Positions 13,060-26,246 of a DNA stretch of 64,000 bases are shown here, piece after piece. Source of the DNA: Toxorhynchites rutilus septentrionalis (Eukaryota > Arthropoda > Insecta > Diptera > Culicidae). Numbering within the stretch: the first letter of the stretch is position 1; each line of letters opens with the position of its first letter. The notes under the pieces are model-generated. The model had not been told where the DNA came from. It saw nothing but the letters and a program-made list of their open reading frames with translations, and did no database searches. The translations under genes were made by a program, and so were the position numbers. The stretch is taken from the NCBI RefSeq assembly GCF_029784135.1, contig NC_073746.1, positions 31,960,387-32,024,386 of the forward strand, given 5' to 3'.

Positions 13060-15785
13060 CAGTATACATATTTTGAACCGTTTCTGGTATCTGGGTCTGA
13101 TTCAGCGCGCCGAATGTTAAAATGTCGACAAAAGGCTTCGCTAAGCAATTGTTTTCGATATAGTTTTTTCCCGAACTTCCGGCATGATTTTGCTCTTGAA
13201 CTTTGTATTAGACAAAACCGATGTGTGTGACATCAGATAAATTACTGACTGCTAGTTGGAGCGAGAATGAGTACAATAAGATATAAACGGGCAGGGTGAT
13301 TTGCAATATCTTCTCTCTCCACAGTGTCCGTATGAATGAACGCTGCATTAGCAGTTCGAGCGAGCGCTTTACCCACGCTTTATTCGCAGTGGCGAATAAA
13401 AATTGTACTTCACAACATAACTCGTTCCTCGGTATAGAAAGCACAGGCAGGCATGTACATAAATTCACAGAACAAAGGTGGAAAATGGGTCTGTTTCCTT
13501 TTTTTCAAATTTGATCCATTTTTGAATAAGGAAATCTCAGAAAATTTCCAACTCAATTGGTATGCAAATCGCATTCTCATACTTTGATGTTTGTGGACAG
13601 TTTCTGAAAAAACATATGTCAAATCGGTGCCGATAATATCGAGTACATTCATAATTTTTCCCCGCCAAAAGTGAAACCACAATCATGTAGGATTGATTTG
13701 TTTTCTTAAAACCAGACTGGATGAAGGCAGTTTACTATCAGTCAATAAATAATGAATCAGTTCGGTTGGTTGGGTTGTATTGGTTTCTTTGCCAACCTTT
13801 ACAGCGTTTGCAATCACCGACCGAGCTGCAAAACGAGGCGGAATAGATCGCAGGAAGTTCACTTATAACATGCCGAAATGTGCGCCACCGTTTCGCCGAC
13901 ATGAACAATAACAAGTTGCGTGACAGTAACGTGGCTCGTTTTGACAGCACATAGAGACATTGAACCTGTCTTGTTGAATGGCAAATTGCGTAAACATTGT
14001 GGGTTAGGGGAGGCAAACAGATAGGGGGTTTGTCATAAAACTTACGACTGGTAGGAATTCGGTTTATTTTTACGAGTCTTGCCCCCCTATGCAAAGTGAG
14101 TAGTTTTCCGTTGCCTGATGTACGGAATTCCCTTGCATCGAACTTGTGATGCTTTTGTGCGACCTTTTCGATAGTGAATATATCAATCGGTTGTCAATAG
14201 GGAATAACTTTTTTACGACCATTTTTATCGAGTCAAGAACCGATGGCAACCTGCACGAGCCCGAACGAAGATTATCGACTAAGCGCGACCTTTTCGCGGG
14301 CTTTCTACCTTACCTCCCGCTGGATCTGTTGACGATTAATTAGAGGCTTTGCTCAATCGCAACCAAAAACCAATAAATAGCGTGGAATGGATCATTAATT
14401 TTCAATAAAAAAAACTGACTTCTGGCGCGAGCGAGAGGGATCCCAGATTCTCCAGTGCCAAGAGGGAATCGGAAATCAATAAGCAATAAATCAACACCTA
14501 CCATCATCAAGTGGTCGCCGGATTCGTCCCATTTTATCTTCTGGCGCGGGGAGGGGATATGGAAGGGAGTTTAAATTTGAACGTGCAGGAGCGAATCTTT
14601 ACCCGGTTGGAGCGAAGTTCATTGGACTTCAGGGATTATCGACTTTTTTACGAACATGATGCATTCCTCAGATTATAGGTCGTGATGTCAGAAGGGCTTG
14701 AGTTACACTGTTCATCCATTTCATTTTTTCATTGCCTTTCTCCAGTTCGACTCTGCTCGTAAAGAGAAAACGATTGTCATTCTCAAGCACCTCACGTCGG
14801 ACGGCAAGATCTACTGCTTGGAGCCACCCAGCTTTTCTCAGGTCGAGCTACCACAAATATACATCTAACACGTTCTGATGGAATTTCACGTACGAAGGGA
14901 AAACCCGCTGATAGGCGTATCGAACGTTGATTTATTAAATCTCAACCCCTCTTCCGTGCGCGCACACACAAATCATCCCGTTTGACCGAGAGAATGGTAC
15001 AATCACATCACCGATCCATATGTTCAGGACCCGATAACGGAAGGCAACCCTTCACAGTCGATTAAATGCGGAGCTGTATCGTCTCCGTGCGCACAGGGGG
15101 AAAACACAACGGAAGAAGTTGATAAACCATCCACTCTCTTCCCCCTGAATGACATTCAGTGAATGTTTGTAATACGATCTAGATCAGACACTTGTTTCAC
15201 CCTTCAAGATTCTTCCCCGGACCAGGCCGATGTTTGTTTACATCCAGCTCTGGCGCCCTCTTCGTAGGGACACGAAGAACACGTGTTCTTGTGAGATTAC
15301 ACGCTTCTTCTGTAATGGAGAAGGGCTGACGTCCGGAAAGAATCCAACACCCACTTGGTGTACCGAAATTGCATTTTATTGGATTAATTTTAAAGTTATT
15401 ATTGCTTTATCACAGCCTCCGGGGACAAACACTTGTGTGTCTCAGGGGGGTGGAGGTTTTTCTCTCCCCTTACACCGAATAGGGATCGACGTGTTGTGAT
15501 GAAAGTTGGTGGTGTGAATTTGCGAAGGGCGATGAAACGATGGTGATGATGATGATGTCGTCACGCTCAATAGGATTTGACTTGATTGGTATCACAGGCT
15601 TCGTTTTGCTTCTTGTTTTTCTTCGCGCGGCTGATCCGAGATAGGCTTGTGAAGCTGGTTACATTCATGATCTGCTTTTTGGGTTCGTTGTTCGAGGCTG
15701 ATATGCATCAAGTAGTTTGGATTAAAACGGTTTACGAGTCCAGAGGTTTTGATGTTTTTTGACGCGGGAGTTTTGTTGTTGAGTA
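13060..15785. other. low-repeat island, no gene recognised
   Basis: No sequence here is duplicated elsewhere in the window. It is more GC-balanced than its surroundings (for example 14400-15640) and contains several TAAT-core sites. The open frames show no family motifs. It could be non-coding regulatory DNA of the invected locus (inference). Confidence 0.35.
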
Positions 15786-16545
15786 CTTTTGTACTCGCTT
15801 GTCGTTGTACAGACTGGAATATGTTTCTCTGAAATGTACTTTCAAACCGAGAAGCCTGGGAAAATTGTCATTTCAGATACTAGAGGGGAATGAACTTTCA
15901 CGGTTCGAGAACTACGCGAACATGAGATGTACAATAATTTCAGATGGAAATGTAAAATACAATGATCATTTGACAATTGTTCCGTTCACATATTTTGTAC
16001 TAGGCATCATATCAAACGCAAAAGGACGCTCATCAAATTACTTGTAACGAAGAACATAATCTATTATAATGCATGAAATCATCTTACATGACAACTGTTC
16101 AAACTTTTTACTTACAAAGCAAATATGTTGAATTCAATTGAATTCTAAAATGGTTTCATTCAATTGATAATTTATTCAATGCAATACAAATACCTACTAA
16201 GTCAACGGTAGTCCCGCGTCAACCCTGCCGTTATATCATAGATATAACCCACCCATTTTTTCCACAAGAGCCCTTCTCAGGGCTAGAGGCGAAAAACAAA
16301 AAAAAATATTATTATTCTCTATCAGTTTACCAAGCCAGGCTTACCAGTTTGAAATTGTTCGAATTTAAAATGAAAATTTTTACTACTGAAGTAGTAACAA
16401 TAAAAGAAACTAAAAAGTTATTTTAAAAAATTTCAATGAATTATAAAATAATATTCGAAGTGGTAAACAAATGGATTGCATAATATAATTGCGTAGTTCT
16501 ACGTCGAACATGCGGTCGTGTCCTAGATACAACCCCTTACAATTT
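15786..16545 (+). mobile_element. family A element, copy E9 (5' truncated, with a second 3' end inside)
   Basis: 15786-16080 is the inverted counterpart of 7690-8000. The sequence ends with GTAGTTCTACGTC and hairpin 16515-16533. About 350 bp (16085-16435) interrupt the match. That insert contains its own terminal module: GTAGTCCCGCGTC, hairpin 16230-16248, and the stem-loop AGCCCTTCTCAGGGCT at 16267-16282. So one family member is probably inserted in another. Confidence 0.55.
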
Positions 16546-19480
16546 TTTGATAATAAATTGTTGTTAAATCTCGAATATGAACGTTGAACATGAAAAAAAT
16601 TGGACAAGACTGTCTCATTGGAGTGAAAATGTGCGTCTATTTTTTAGTTTTCAATTCATCGAGAATAAATTACTCTATTTTATACTAATGGTAAAACCAT
16701 TGTGTTAGTCTCGTATCTTATCAAAACTCATTGTAAGAATCATTTCTCGAACACGGCCCATCATTGAACTCTGGCTCGTCGCATATTTACTACCGTCCTT
16801 CTTCAATTTGTTCTTTACAATCGACAAATACTTCTCAATCAGTGGTCATTTTGTGTGTCACTTCATCCATGAAATTAATGTTTGATTTTAATTTGTTACA
16901 TTTAAGTTCACGATGGAAAAATTGGCAAACTGGTACTAACAAACAAGTGTGTACGAAGATGGTGGCCCACGAAGGTTAGTTTCGTATCGATCAGGGTGCC
17001 CAAATCCTTGACAGACGACTCCCGCTTTCATTGCACGGCTGCCAGAGCCTAACCAAAGTGAAGGAGAGAGTGTTTGCGTCCAAACGAAATCACCACGTCT
17101 TTGGACACGCTAAGTGATATACGGTTAAGAGGGTATTCTAGTATAGAAATTTGGGAAAATCGATTTTTTTCCTTCATATTTTTGAATTTTAGACATTCAA
17201 TCATATACCCTAGAAAGAATTTTTCGAAAAATCCCATTATTTACCGAATTATAGCCATTTCCATATTTGAAGTAAATGAATCTTTATACATCTTTTACCA
17301 ATGAAAAATTATGATTTTTCAATTTAATTTTTTTGTTTTGTAAATTGAAAGTGTCATTAAAAAAACGTGCAAAGACTCTATTTTTAAACGGCCGCCATTT
17401 TGTCAAAAAATAATAGTTGTGACTTGTCCGAGGTTCATATGATAGAGGAGTATTTAATGATTAAGAATTTGTTCTTTCTAATGACGAATTTATGTTTTGT
17501 AATAGTAAAACGGAGAGCGCGAACAACGTGAAACCTTCGATGTACGTTTATTTGCAAAGTTTCTCTAATCTCTCTTTTCGTCTGACTCACGTTGGTCCCT
17601 GCGGATCAATAGGGGACTTTTATAAACTTTTATAAAAATTTTCCAATTTAGTTGATGGCGCTTCCAGTTGACACTCTCTAAACAAAAAACCCAATGTCGG
17701 TGCGATGAAACCAGCTCAATGTATTAATCTTTGGATGCATTAGAAGCGCTCTTGAACAGTCTGCCAAATAAAAGTTTTTTTTTGAGGTTCATCCATTTAA
17801 GAAAATCAACATGATCAAATTGTGATATTGAAATATATTGATATCGCGCGACATTTTCGTTTCTTTTGCCAAATGCGGGACGTTTCGCGGACGAAATCTT
17901 ACGCGGAACATTTTGTTGAAATGCGGGACTGTCCCGCGTAACGCGGGACGTCTGGTCAGTTTATCTTATGCTCATTTGAAGTAATGTATGAGAATGTCAA
18001 AAAATTTGCTAAATATTTGGGTGTAGTGTCGTAGAAGGTTGTTACGGACTTATTTCAAATTCCATTAGTATGGAAGAATGATTTTAAAACTTTATCGACC
18101 GTTAGTCTATCGGCAGTCGATCAGCGGTCAGCCTAATCAGCTTTCGATTCACAGTCTAATTTCGATAAATTCACCTTTCTTTGAAATAAAACGAATAAAA
18201 GTAATACGAAAAGTTAGCCGATGCTGGGAGTAAATGTGCGCAAAACTAAGCTTGAACTAGCCGATGAAGGCCCAAGATGAAGGTGCTGTTTGTACACTGT
18301 TTGTCCGGAGGGGAAATATTGGACACTTGCGACAGATAAAGTTAGGATTGAAATTTGTACAAACACTATTTTATTTTCCACTCTTCATTTCCAATTGACA
18401 AACAATGTCAAACATCTAAGTTGGAAAAAATGGGTGGGTTATAATTATGATATAACCGCAAAGTTGACGTGCGACTACCGTTGGCTTAGAAGTAATCATT
18501 TGTTTGTATTGATTAAGCGTTTAGATAACGCTTAACATTCCACAGCTGTTCAATTGTTTATTTCTTCAAAAATAACATGCGTAGAACTATTCCCTATCAA
18601 TTGATGCAAACATTTGACCGATCTTTTGAGGAATGTTCGAGTTATAATCATTCGAAATCTTTCATGTTTTCCTGCATTTTCTGTGTTAAGGTTTTCACGT
18701 CAAAATTAGACTGAAATATCGAACCAAGTACCGGTTTCCGAAAACATGTTTTAGACGTTCAGTAACTGAATATTTGCTTATCGTGTTTTGTGTCGAATAT
18801 ATTTGATAAGTACACTTTTTTTATTCCAACCGTTTATTTTTATTACAAGGCTCATCTAGCAATTCAGCTGTAACAGAGCCGAATTTATCGTGTACATTTT
18901 TTTTTTCTCATGTTGTATATTTCACAGTAGCCATATAGGCGTAGAAGTATTCCTATCTCATCGATACACATTTTTATCTATTATACATTAGCCATTTTGT
19001 ATTAATTCCTATTCTATCGATACACAACACATGTCGCATTTTTCGGCGTAAGAATATTTCTATTGTTCGAATGTTCGCACTTGGACACAACGGGACTGTT
19101 GATACACGTTGATCAAATTTTATCTGTCAAAAAAGTCAAATATTTTACTTCAGTAAAACAGTGTACGAGCACTCAGTGAATGTCGATCGAGAAGTGTCAA
19201 CAAGCGTTCTGGACCATAATGTCCTGATCAGGGACATTGGACGATGATAAATGAAATCGACTCTACTTTCAGTAACTCTGCTTCGATTTGGACTACTTCG
19301 GCATTCGTCGTCAATTGTCGTCGTTTGAATTGACTAGAAAATTAATTGACGAGCGTTGAGATCGAAGATGACTGATGATCTATCCTAGTCAATGATTATT
19401 ATAATTGACGTGACTAATGAATACAAATCTGCTTCTTCATTACACTGACTTCAATCCAAACTTCTACTTCCCCCTGACAC
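16546..19480. other. AT-rich repeat-derived sequence without a recognised gene
   Basis: 18425-18495 is an inverted match to the terminal module at 16194-16255, with hairpin 18438-18456 on the minus strand. 17500-17560 resembles 10610-10660. The rest is unassigned. Confidence 0.4.
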
Positions 19481-19582
19481 GACTCTACTTACCCGCGTAG
19501 GCAATCTTATTTTTGCGTCCATATAAAGTGAAACGAAAAATTGATTAGTATTAGTAAATAGCGTGCAGTTTGGGAGGAACTT

Positions 19583-19833
19583 TCGCGTAACTTTTGAAAA
19601 GGACCTATCTACATTGATCGATTCTCTTCATCGAAATTCTCTTTCGTTAATAACTTTGCGATAAAAACTTTTGCTGATGTGTTCGAAGATCAGGAGTGTA
19701 GTATGTAACATCTTTTATCAAGCTATGTAACGAAGCTGGCGCCAAATCTGTTCGCAAGGCCGTGGTTATTAAAAGAGAAAGTCAATGAAGATAATCGATC
19801 AATGTAGATAGGTCCTTTTCAAAAGTTACGCGA
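19583..19833. repeat. fold-back element core, 48-bp inverted repeat
   Basis: Arms 19583-19630 and 19786-19833 are inverted copies with one mismatch, starting TCGCGTAACTTTTGAAAAGG, around a 155-base spacer. Weaker symmetry extends outward: CTTACCCGCGTAGG near 19490 against TATACGCGGGAGTAA near 19960. The complete element may therefore be about 480 bp. Confidence 0.7.
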
Positions 19834-21019
19834 GAACTCTTAACAAAATTCTAGTTCACTTTGTCTCCGAGTTCAATTTTTGAAAAAATCATACAGAAAA
19901 ACGGGTTTATAACAAACAAAATTCACAAATTTGTCAATGGTTTTTGTGCACGCTATTCTATACGCGGGAGTAATTTTCGTGCACGATACAAAACAATCTA
20001 GCTCACCTGTAGTATTCGTCAAACCACGTTGAATTCAAACATCGATACATGCATACGTGATACATGCGAGAGAGGGAAACGAACTCATTCGTGAAATGTG
20101 AAATTGTCGAGTCGTAGAGGGAGATAGCGATTAAACGGTCGACTGACTGTTGAGTCACGTTAACGGAGAAACTGCTGGAAGAAGCCAAAAGTCATTTCTA
20201 ATTGAATACGACGGGGAATTTCTTCATAGTCTCCTGACTATCTTCAGTTAAATATGACTATACCGAGCCCTGCTCGACTCCATTGATCAGAAGTGCTCTT
20301 TGAATCAGTGTAATCGATTAGGCGCATTGACACGTTCGTCGCCCAACGCGACGTTTTTAAGTTTCTTGCAGGGCCTAACTTGCGAGTAAATTATTAAATG
20401 AAGATCAAACTTAGTTTGTAGATAACTTTTACATGATCTAGTAATGTTTGTTTTCAATTGAAGACGAATTGATAACAATAACACATGCCAAAGTCATATT
20501 ATATGGATTTTGCAAAAAAACTGCAGTACAAATCAACCGATCTATAAATGAATAAAAAGTATAGTATAAACAGTATAATATTAATGTTAACATTTTATTA
20601 TTTTTCTCCATATCCTATAGTTACATTTAGGCGCCTATTCTATCAAATTCCTTCTAAAAGTCCTATTCAATTTGAACGAGGAAAGTGTCACTCATATCTG
20701 GGTGACGGGGCGACGAAAGGGTTAATCTTGGAGAGCAATGATCTCGTGATTTTAGTCCTTGCATACCGGTATTGCAGTACTAGTCTCCCACAGTTCCATT
20801 GAAGATAGTTGTTACTTTGACTGCACCGATCCTACGATCGTGTGTTACTATGTGCTTCAAGCTTTTACGTTTTCTGACATCTATTTTTGCGTTTAGGCGC
20901 ACTTCTGTCAATCGTCTTCTTACCTTCCAAACACTTGGATTAAATACTTTCACTAGTACAACAAACCGTAGATGCTGATACGCACATACAATTCGGGGTC
21001 ATTCGAATGCCAACAAATA

Positions 21020-22557
21020 CAGTGATAGACATTCGTTTAGCCGCACTTGAAAAAAAAACTTGAAATACTTACAAAACAACTAGGAATGTTCTTTTTATCG
21101 GAATACTTATTTGCTGTAGTGATAGTATATTTAATTCAATTTTATTGAAAGGACGTGCGTCACAATCACACACACACACATACACACACACACAAGGCGG
21201 CCTCGATGGATATAAACATTCAAACGTCGTTTTATCCCGAGACATACGTTTAGCCGCAGGGCATAAAAATCGAGTTTTCGCATAATCACCAAGCCTTTAT
21301 CTGTGTTTTTTGAAAAAAATACTTGGGGATGTTCATTTTGCAAGATAAATATAAGACGTACAACGTAAGAAGTAGGTCAGATTAGTGGTTTACGTAGAAT
21401 TTAAAGGAATGGCTAAAGGTATTCTATTGACGGAAGAGGGACGGAAAATAATAAAGATATTCAGTGAACAAAAGTTTTCTAATCGCTCGATCGTAACAAA
21501 AATTTGTCGATCTGAGAAAGTGGTATGAAATTTCTTTAAATAGTGCCAGAAATATGGGATATAACGACCAACAAATGGGAACACCGAAGTTACTTTGCAT
21601 CTTAAAGGTCGAATAAGACACGAAACAACTAGAAAACGATGTCCTGCTCATATATTAAGGCAGAATCGGTTGTTCCAGTAACGAAGAGGCGCGCATCTTG
21701 AATGAGTCACCAAACATCATGTGGAAGAAACTTCAAGGGAAGCCGAAACTGACCGCCACCCATAAGCAGAACAATCTCATTTTCGCCCGGCAATACATGG
21801 AATGGAAACTAGAATGGAGAAATGTTGTATTTTCCGGCGAAAATAGTTCAATTTGGTTGGTCCGGACTGTTACAGTTGTTATTGGTACAATTTAAGTAAA
21901 CGGCATGTCGTGAGATCGAAGCGAAACTTTGGGGGCGGAAGTTTGACAGTGTGGCGAGCCGTTTCCTATCACAGCAAGCTTCCCATTTGTTTCACTTTCA
22001 CCCGAATGAACTTGAATGCATAGATCCACGTTTCAAGCAATCGAAGTCATGGTTTGCCGAGAAGGACATTCCGCTTCTTGAATGACCTGCTGGTAGTCGA
22101 TTGCAATCCCATAGAGAACCTATGGAGAATCTTGGCCGAGATGATCTATGCAATCGGAAGACAATTTGACAACATTTCCAGTCTCAAGGCAGTAATTCAG
22201 GAATGTTGGGCTATAATCAATATGGCAACACTTTATAAGCTGACTGACTCGATGCCAAATCGAGTTTTCAAAGTGATCCGAAATGGATGTGAAAATACTA
22301 AATATTAGATTGGACTCGAAATTTGCCGCACAAATTTTCTTTTATCGAAATTTTAGGATGCGGCTAAACGAATTCACCCTAATTCCACATATTTTAATTA
22401 CTTAGAAAACAAAAAGTGAATTTATACTTTTTTTAAGAATGAATTCGACGAAAATAAACTATAATCGTCTTTTATGAGCAAAACTGTACAAAAAATTGAC
22501 TTATTTTCAAAAATATTGAGGATAAATAGAGTGCGGCTAAACGAATGTCTATCACTG
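21020..22557 (+). mobile_element. Tc1-like transposon, copy 1 (perfect 27-bp TIRs, TA target)
   Basis: The ends 21020-21046 and 22531-22557 are perfect 27-bp inverted repeats starting CAGTGATAGACATTCGTTTA. They are flanked by TA at 21018-21019 and 22558-22559. A defective transposase lies inside. Sharp ends imply recent movement despite the broken gene, so an enzyme acting in trans is likely. Confidence 0.9.
21409..22308 (+). pseudogene. Tc1-like transposase, broken
   Basis: ATG at 21409 opens MAKGILLTEEGRKII followed by a helix-turn-helix-like N terminus. Two in-frame stops soon follow (TGA and TAG, about 21526-21542), then frameshifts. The expected FSDE carrying the first catalytic Asp reads FSGE. 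The middle segment with the QDN second Asp has been deleted near 22010. The C terminus is recognisable: CNPIENLWRILAE (third catalytic region), then LTDSMPNRVFKVIRNG, ending at TAG 22306-22308. It cannot encode an active enzyme. Homology is by motif order with Tc1/mariner DDE transposases. Confidence 0.8.
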
Positions 22558-22630
22558 TAGAAGAACACATCTCTTTTTTTCCTTTTTGTTCCACTTTTCA
22601 TCACGCAGTATACAATATTCATCGCTTTTT

Positions 22631-23230
22631 GACGTAGGACTACGTCTTTTTTAAGGGTACCAAATCAAAAAATCTGTTCCGTCTATATGAATCCGAAACA
22701 AATCTTAATTCAATAAAATTCAATAGAAAATCTTAATTATTTTTGTTGCAAACGGGTTTTGAGAATTTGCGTACCAATACATTCGGAACCTTCCAATATT
22801 CAATGCGTTTGTTGTTTGCTTCCAAGTTAAAGTTGACAAAACTATGCATAATTCCTGCTGCCGTCCGGATGAGTCGCTTCCAAATCATTCACATAATGCA
22901 TTCTCAAGGTAGTGCTAAGAAGAAGTGAAAACCGTTGCAACTAAGCTTCGAACTACACAAAAATTACATCGATGTCATGTCATTTGGGATTTCGATTTCA
23001 GTCTCACTCCAGTCAGCGAGTCCTCCATCAGAAACTGGAGAATACCTTCGTGTCGTTCGCTTCGGGAATAATTCCCTTATCTGTGTAATTACTGTAAATA
23101 TAATTGAGGACGTTGGTATAGATTTTCAATCGACATCTTCAAGTAACACCCATTATAAGATGACCTTGGTGAAATTAATGTCTGATGCATTCAATTTTCA
23201 GTTCAATAGTGTAAGAAGAATTTAGATCGA
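22631..23230 (+). mobile_element. family A element, copy E3 (5' end only)
   Basis: It begins with GACGTAGGACTACGTC (22631-22646) and TTAAGGGTACCAAATC, matching copies at 44003 and 8481 (reversed) for about 130 bp. No matching 3' module was found, so the right limit is arbitrary. Confidence 0.45.
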
Positions 23231-23909
23231 ATTATATTCAACGGAGTTACAGTACTCATTTTGAATATTTTCTGTATTTATTTTGGTGATGATTGACACT
23301 ATATGGCCTTCGGAGAAATTAACAACCCTCGGAATGCATATTGTCTATAACATAGTGTATGGTCGAAGGAATCTTGCATATTTCGTCCCGAGGTACCAAT
23401 TATGTTAGGTGCTCAGCTCTTCAAATGATTTTCATAATCGATCGCGAAAATGTAACAGTTGTTCTACAGACGAGTATGTTTGGGAAAAAGTAGTTTCCCC
23501 CAGCTTCAATACATATTTTACATCGATTTAATGGCGATTCAAATACATGCTCTAGCTCATTTTAAGAACTTACTTTTCGGTTGAATCCATTCGAATAACC
23601 CCAACGTCGTCAAAAATTTATTTTTAATTTTGCAAGTTACATTTCTAAACGTTAACAGGGTGTCAAATCAGATGGCTACAGCGGATGATTTGGAACATAT
23701 ACATTTTTTAGAGATAATAATTCACGCACACACTTGTCGCGTTCAATTTTGGCGAATTTTGGCCATGAAATTTTTCAAAACTTTGAAAATGTATACTCCA
23801 GTGATGGTTCGACCAGATGGAACAAACTTCTTAGTTGGCATTTATAGTTGTCAATATATGGTTTGAAAGCTATAACTTAATTAACACACTCGCACTATAG
23901 ACGTGACAC

Positions 23910-24886
23910 CAGGGTTGCCAACTATAATTTGAAAAAATCAGGAAGCATGGAAATAAAAATCAGGATGAATCAGGATAGCTCATATTGGTTTGTCCGAAAA
24001 GTCAATGTCGATTTTTAGGAAAATAAAAATATCATTTTCAATCAAAGTATTATAATTTGACGGCGCCAGTGGTTGTGTGGTTAGCGTAACAGCCTCACAA
24101 TCCGATCGGCCTGGGTTCAATCCCAGCTGGCGTCGTTGGGATTTTCTGAGGCGAAAAATCTCTGGTTACGTCTTCCTTCGGAGTGGAAGTAAAAGAAGTT
24201 GGCCCGGCTCATGAGTTGTTGAGTCTGATAGGTAGGAACAGGTGGAGTCGCCTCCCTGATGTCGGTGATTGGCACTGAAGTGGCGGAAATAGGCCGACGA
24301 AAAATAAGCGAAGATGATGATGAAAGTATTATAATTTAATGTTATATCCATAGTTCTGTTTCACAATCTTTCGTCATCTTTCACACAGCTTAAATATTCT
24401 ATCCTCCCAGAGCACGTTTGCTTCCTCGTCGAAAGTGTTGCGAGCCATACATGTGAAAAACAGATTGCTCGGTAGTAGCTCATAATGCAGAATCCATTCC
24501 AAGTCCCAACAGAAACAAAGTAGAGAGATCAATATTCAAATTTTCACTTAATTCATCATCAATTCTTTGAAATTAATCTTTACTCAACAAATGAGGAAAG
24601 CATATCAGCAGTGGAAGCACTGTTCTTGCACTGTTTTGGGAAGCCACAAAACAATTAGGGATAAAAAAGGGTAGGGATAGGGATATACACAAGTGCGAAC
24701 CGGAGAACTATATGGCAGAAAACTTTGGCATGGAAATGTATTACAAACAATGTAAGGAGTACAAAAATCAGGAAAAATCGGATCATTTCAGAAAAAATCA
24801 GGATAAATTGAGTGTCCGTCAGGATATCAGGGAGCGTGCTAAAAAGTTTGGGAAATCCTGAAAAATCAGGAAGGTTGGCATCTCTG
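23910..24886. mobile_element. hAT-like non-autonomous element
   Basis: Ends CAGGGTTGCCAAC (23910) and the inverted CAGAGATGCCAAC (ending 24886) are typical hAT-type termini. The 8-bp flanks CGTGACAC (23902-23909) and CGTGAGAC (24887-24894) differ at one base, consistent with the 8-bp hAT target duplication. AAAAATCAGGA-like repeats lie inside both ends. A SINE occupies 24059-24322. Removing the element restores a family A palindrome, which confirms the boundaries. Confidence 0.8.
24059..24322 (+). repeat. tRNA-derived SINE, full length, with 15-bp target duplication
   Basis: The flanking direct repeat AAAGTATTATAATTT is perfect (24044-24058 and 24323-24337). The head carries a tRNA-like A box around GTGTGGTTAGCG and B box GGTTCAATCCC. 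The body differs from Feilai, and the tail is GAAGATGATGATG. The intact duplication implies a fairly recent insertion. It lies inside the hAT-like element. Confidence 0.9.
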
Positions 24887-24894
24887 CGTGAGAC

Positions 24895-26246
24895 TACGTC
24901 TTTGATTTCTATATAGGGGGTGGTCACTCTGCGATAAATGTAACGAAAAATTAAGAGTATATAAAATCATTATTGCAGTATATGTTATACTGTATGTCAT
25001 TAGATAGAAAATTAATTCATCATTGTTTTTGTTTATACCACAAACAGTGAAGATAGCCAAACCAGTAAACAATTTAGAGAATAAAATGGGTATGTTTTTT
25101 AGAGGCACCATTTAGATCGATGTGTTCAAATGTCTTATCTCGGGTGATTCTATCGCTATAGGAGATTAAAGCGGTACCGCAAACTGTTTATGTTACAGAC
25201 ACAAGCTACCTTTTCAGCATGGCCGACAGGGCCACCAAAACATAAGTCCCAAACTATGCGTGAATGGCTGCTTATCGCCACGATATTTAGTCTGCGGCAC
25301 CACTTTCATCTCCTATAGCTAAGTAGGACTCTGTTTTCGACATCAGTTCGAACTCAGCCTTCTTGGCGATCGCAATATTTCTTTCAAAGTTAGTGAGCCC
25401 AATAAGTAAGGAACACGACGACGAAATTACTTCTAGCGAAGATGAGTTAATAATTGTATTTCATGAGGCTAAAAAAGTATGTATAATGTTGAAATATACG
25501 AGTTTAAAATGTCTTATTGTGTCTAAAATTATTTTGAGTTAGCAATAACGAACTCATGAAATAAGCGGGAGCGCGTGAGATTACTCTCGAGTTGCTGGTT
25601 CACCCGACAGAAAAGCGTCTCGAGCGCAAATGGTTAAATATGATCTTTGATGGAAACTACGTTGAGTCCCAACAGAAAATATGAAAAATTGCGCGATTCA
25701 AATTATTACATAAAATTTGCAACTTTTGTAAAAAAAGCACATTTTTTTCCAGGAATTAACAGAAAATAAATTCCGTACAAATTAGAAAATGTTCTTTCTA
25801 ATCTAACGATATTTTTGACAATCATAAGTCAAATCAGTTGAATTTGGCTTTTAAAAAATTCAAGCCACTCAGATCAGTAAATATCCACATAGCATCATTC
25901 TGTTGAATACCATCCTTCCGATGACTCAATACATTGTATTCACGCACTTTATAAAGCAAATGATCCGAGAGAGCCTCGCTACGGTGGATTGCCGAAGTGG
26001 TCCGTGTTGCTTCCCGGTCCTTCGGATGGATTCTCGTCTGCAGTGCTTCGGCCGGTTTGCCGGTTGAGAGCAAATCGATATCTTTAAAGCTTCAGACAGG
26101 CAGTCAAGTCAACCAGTTTCACACTTAGTTGCACATTTTAACCTTTATGTGTTTCGCTTGAAATCGATATCGCGCCTTTCCCAACTCCTCGCTGTCAAAT
26201 TAAATTAATTTTTTTACCATTTTTTCTCTCTCTCTTTCTATTTCAG
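24895..26246. other. family A 5' remnant, small inverted repeat, then microexon acceptor region
   Basis: 24895-24935 continues the family A copy split by the hAT-like element. 25156-25186 and 25290-25320 form an imperfect inverted repeat around CTATAGGAGATNAAAG. From about 26090 the sequence is unique and ends in the long pyrimidine tract before the microexon. No gene was recognised. Confidence 0.4.

Noticed and set aside
25834..26073. A minus-strand 80-codon frame with faint similarity to histone H3
   Set aside because: Only scattered words match, across several frames and below what I would accept.
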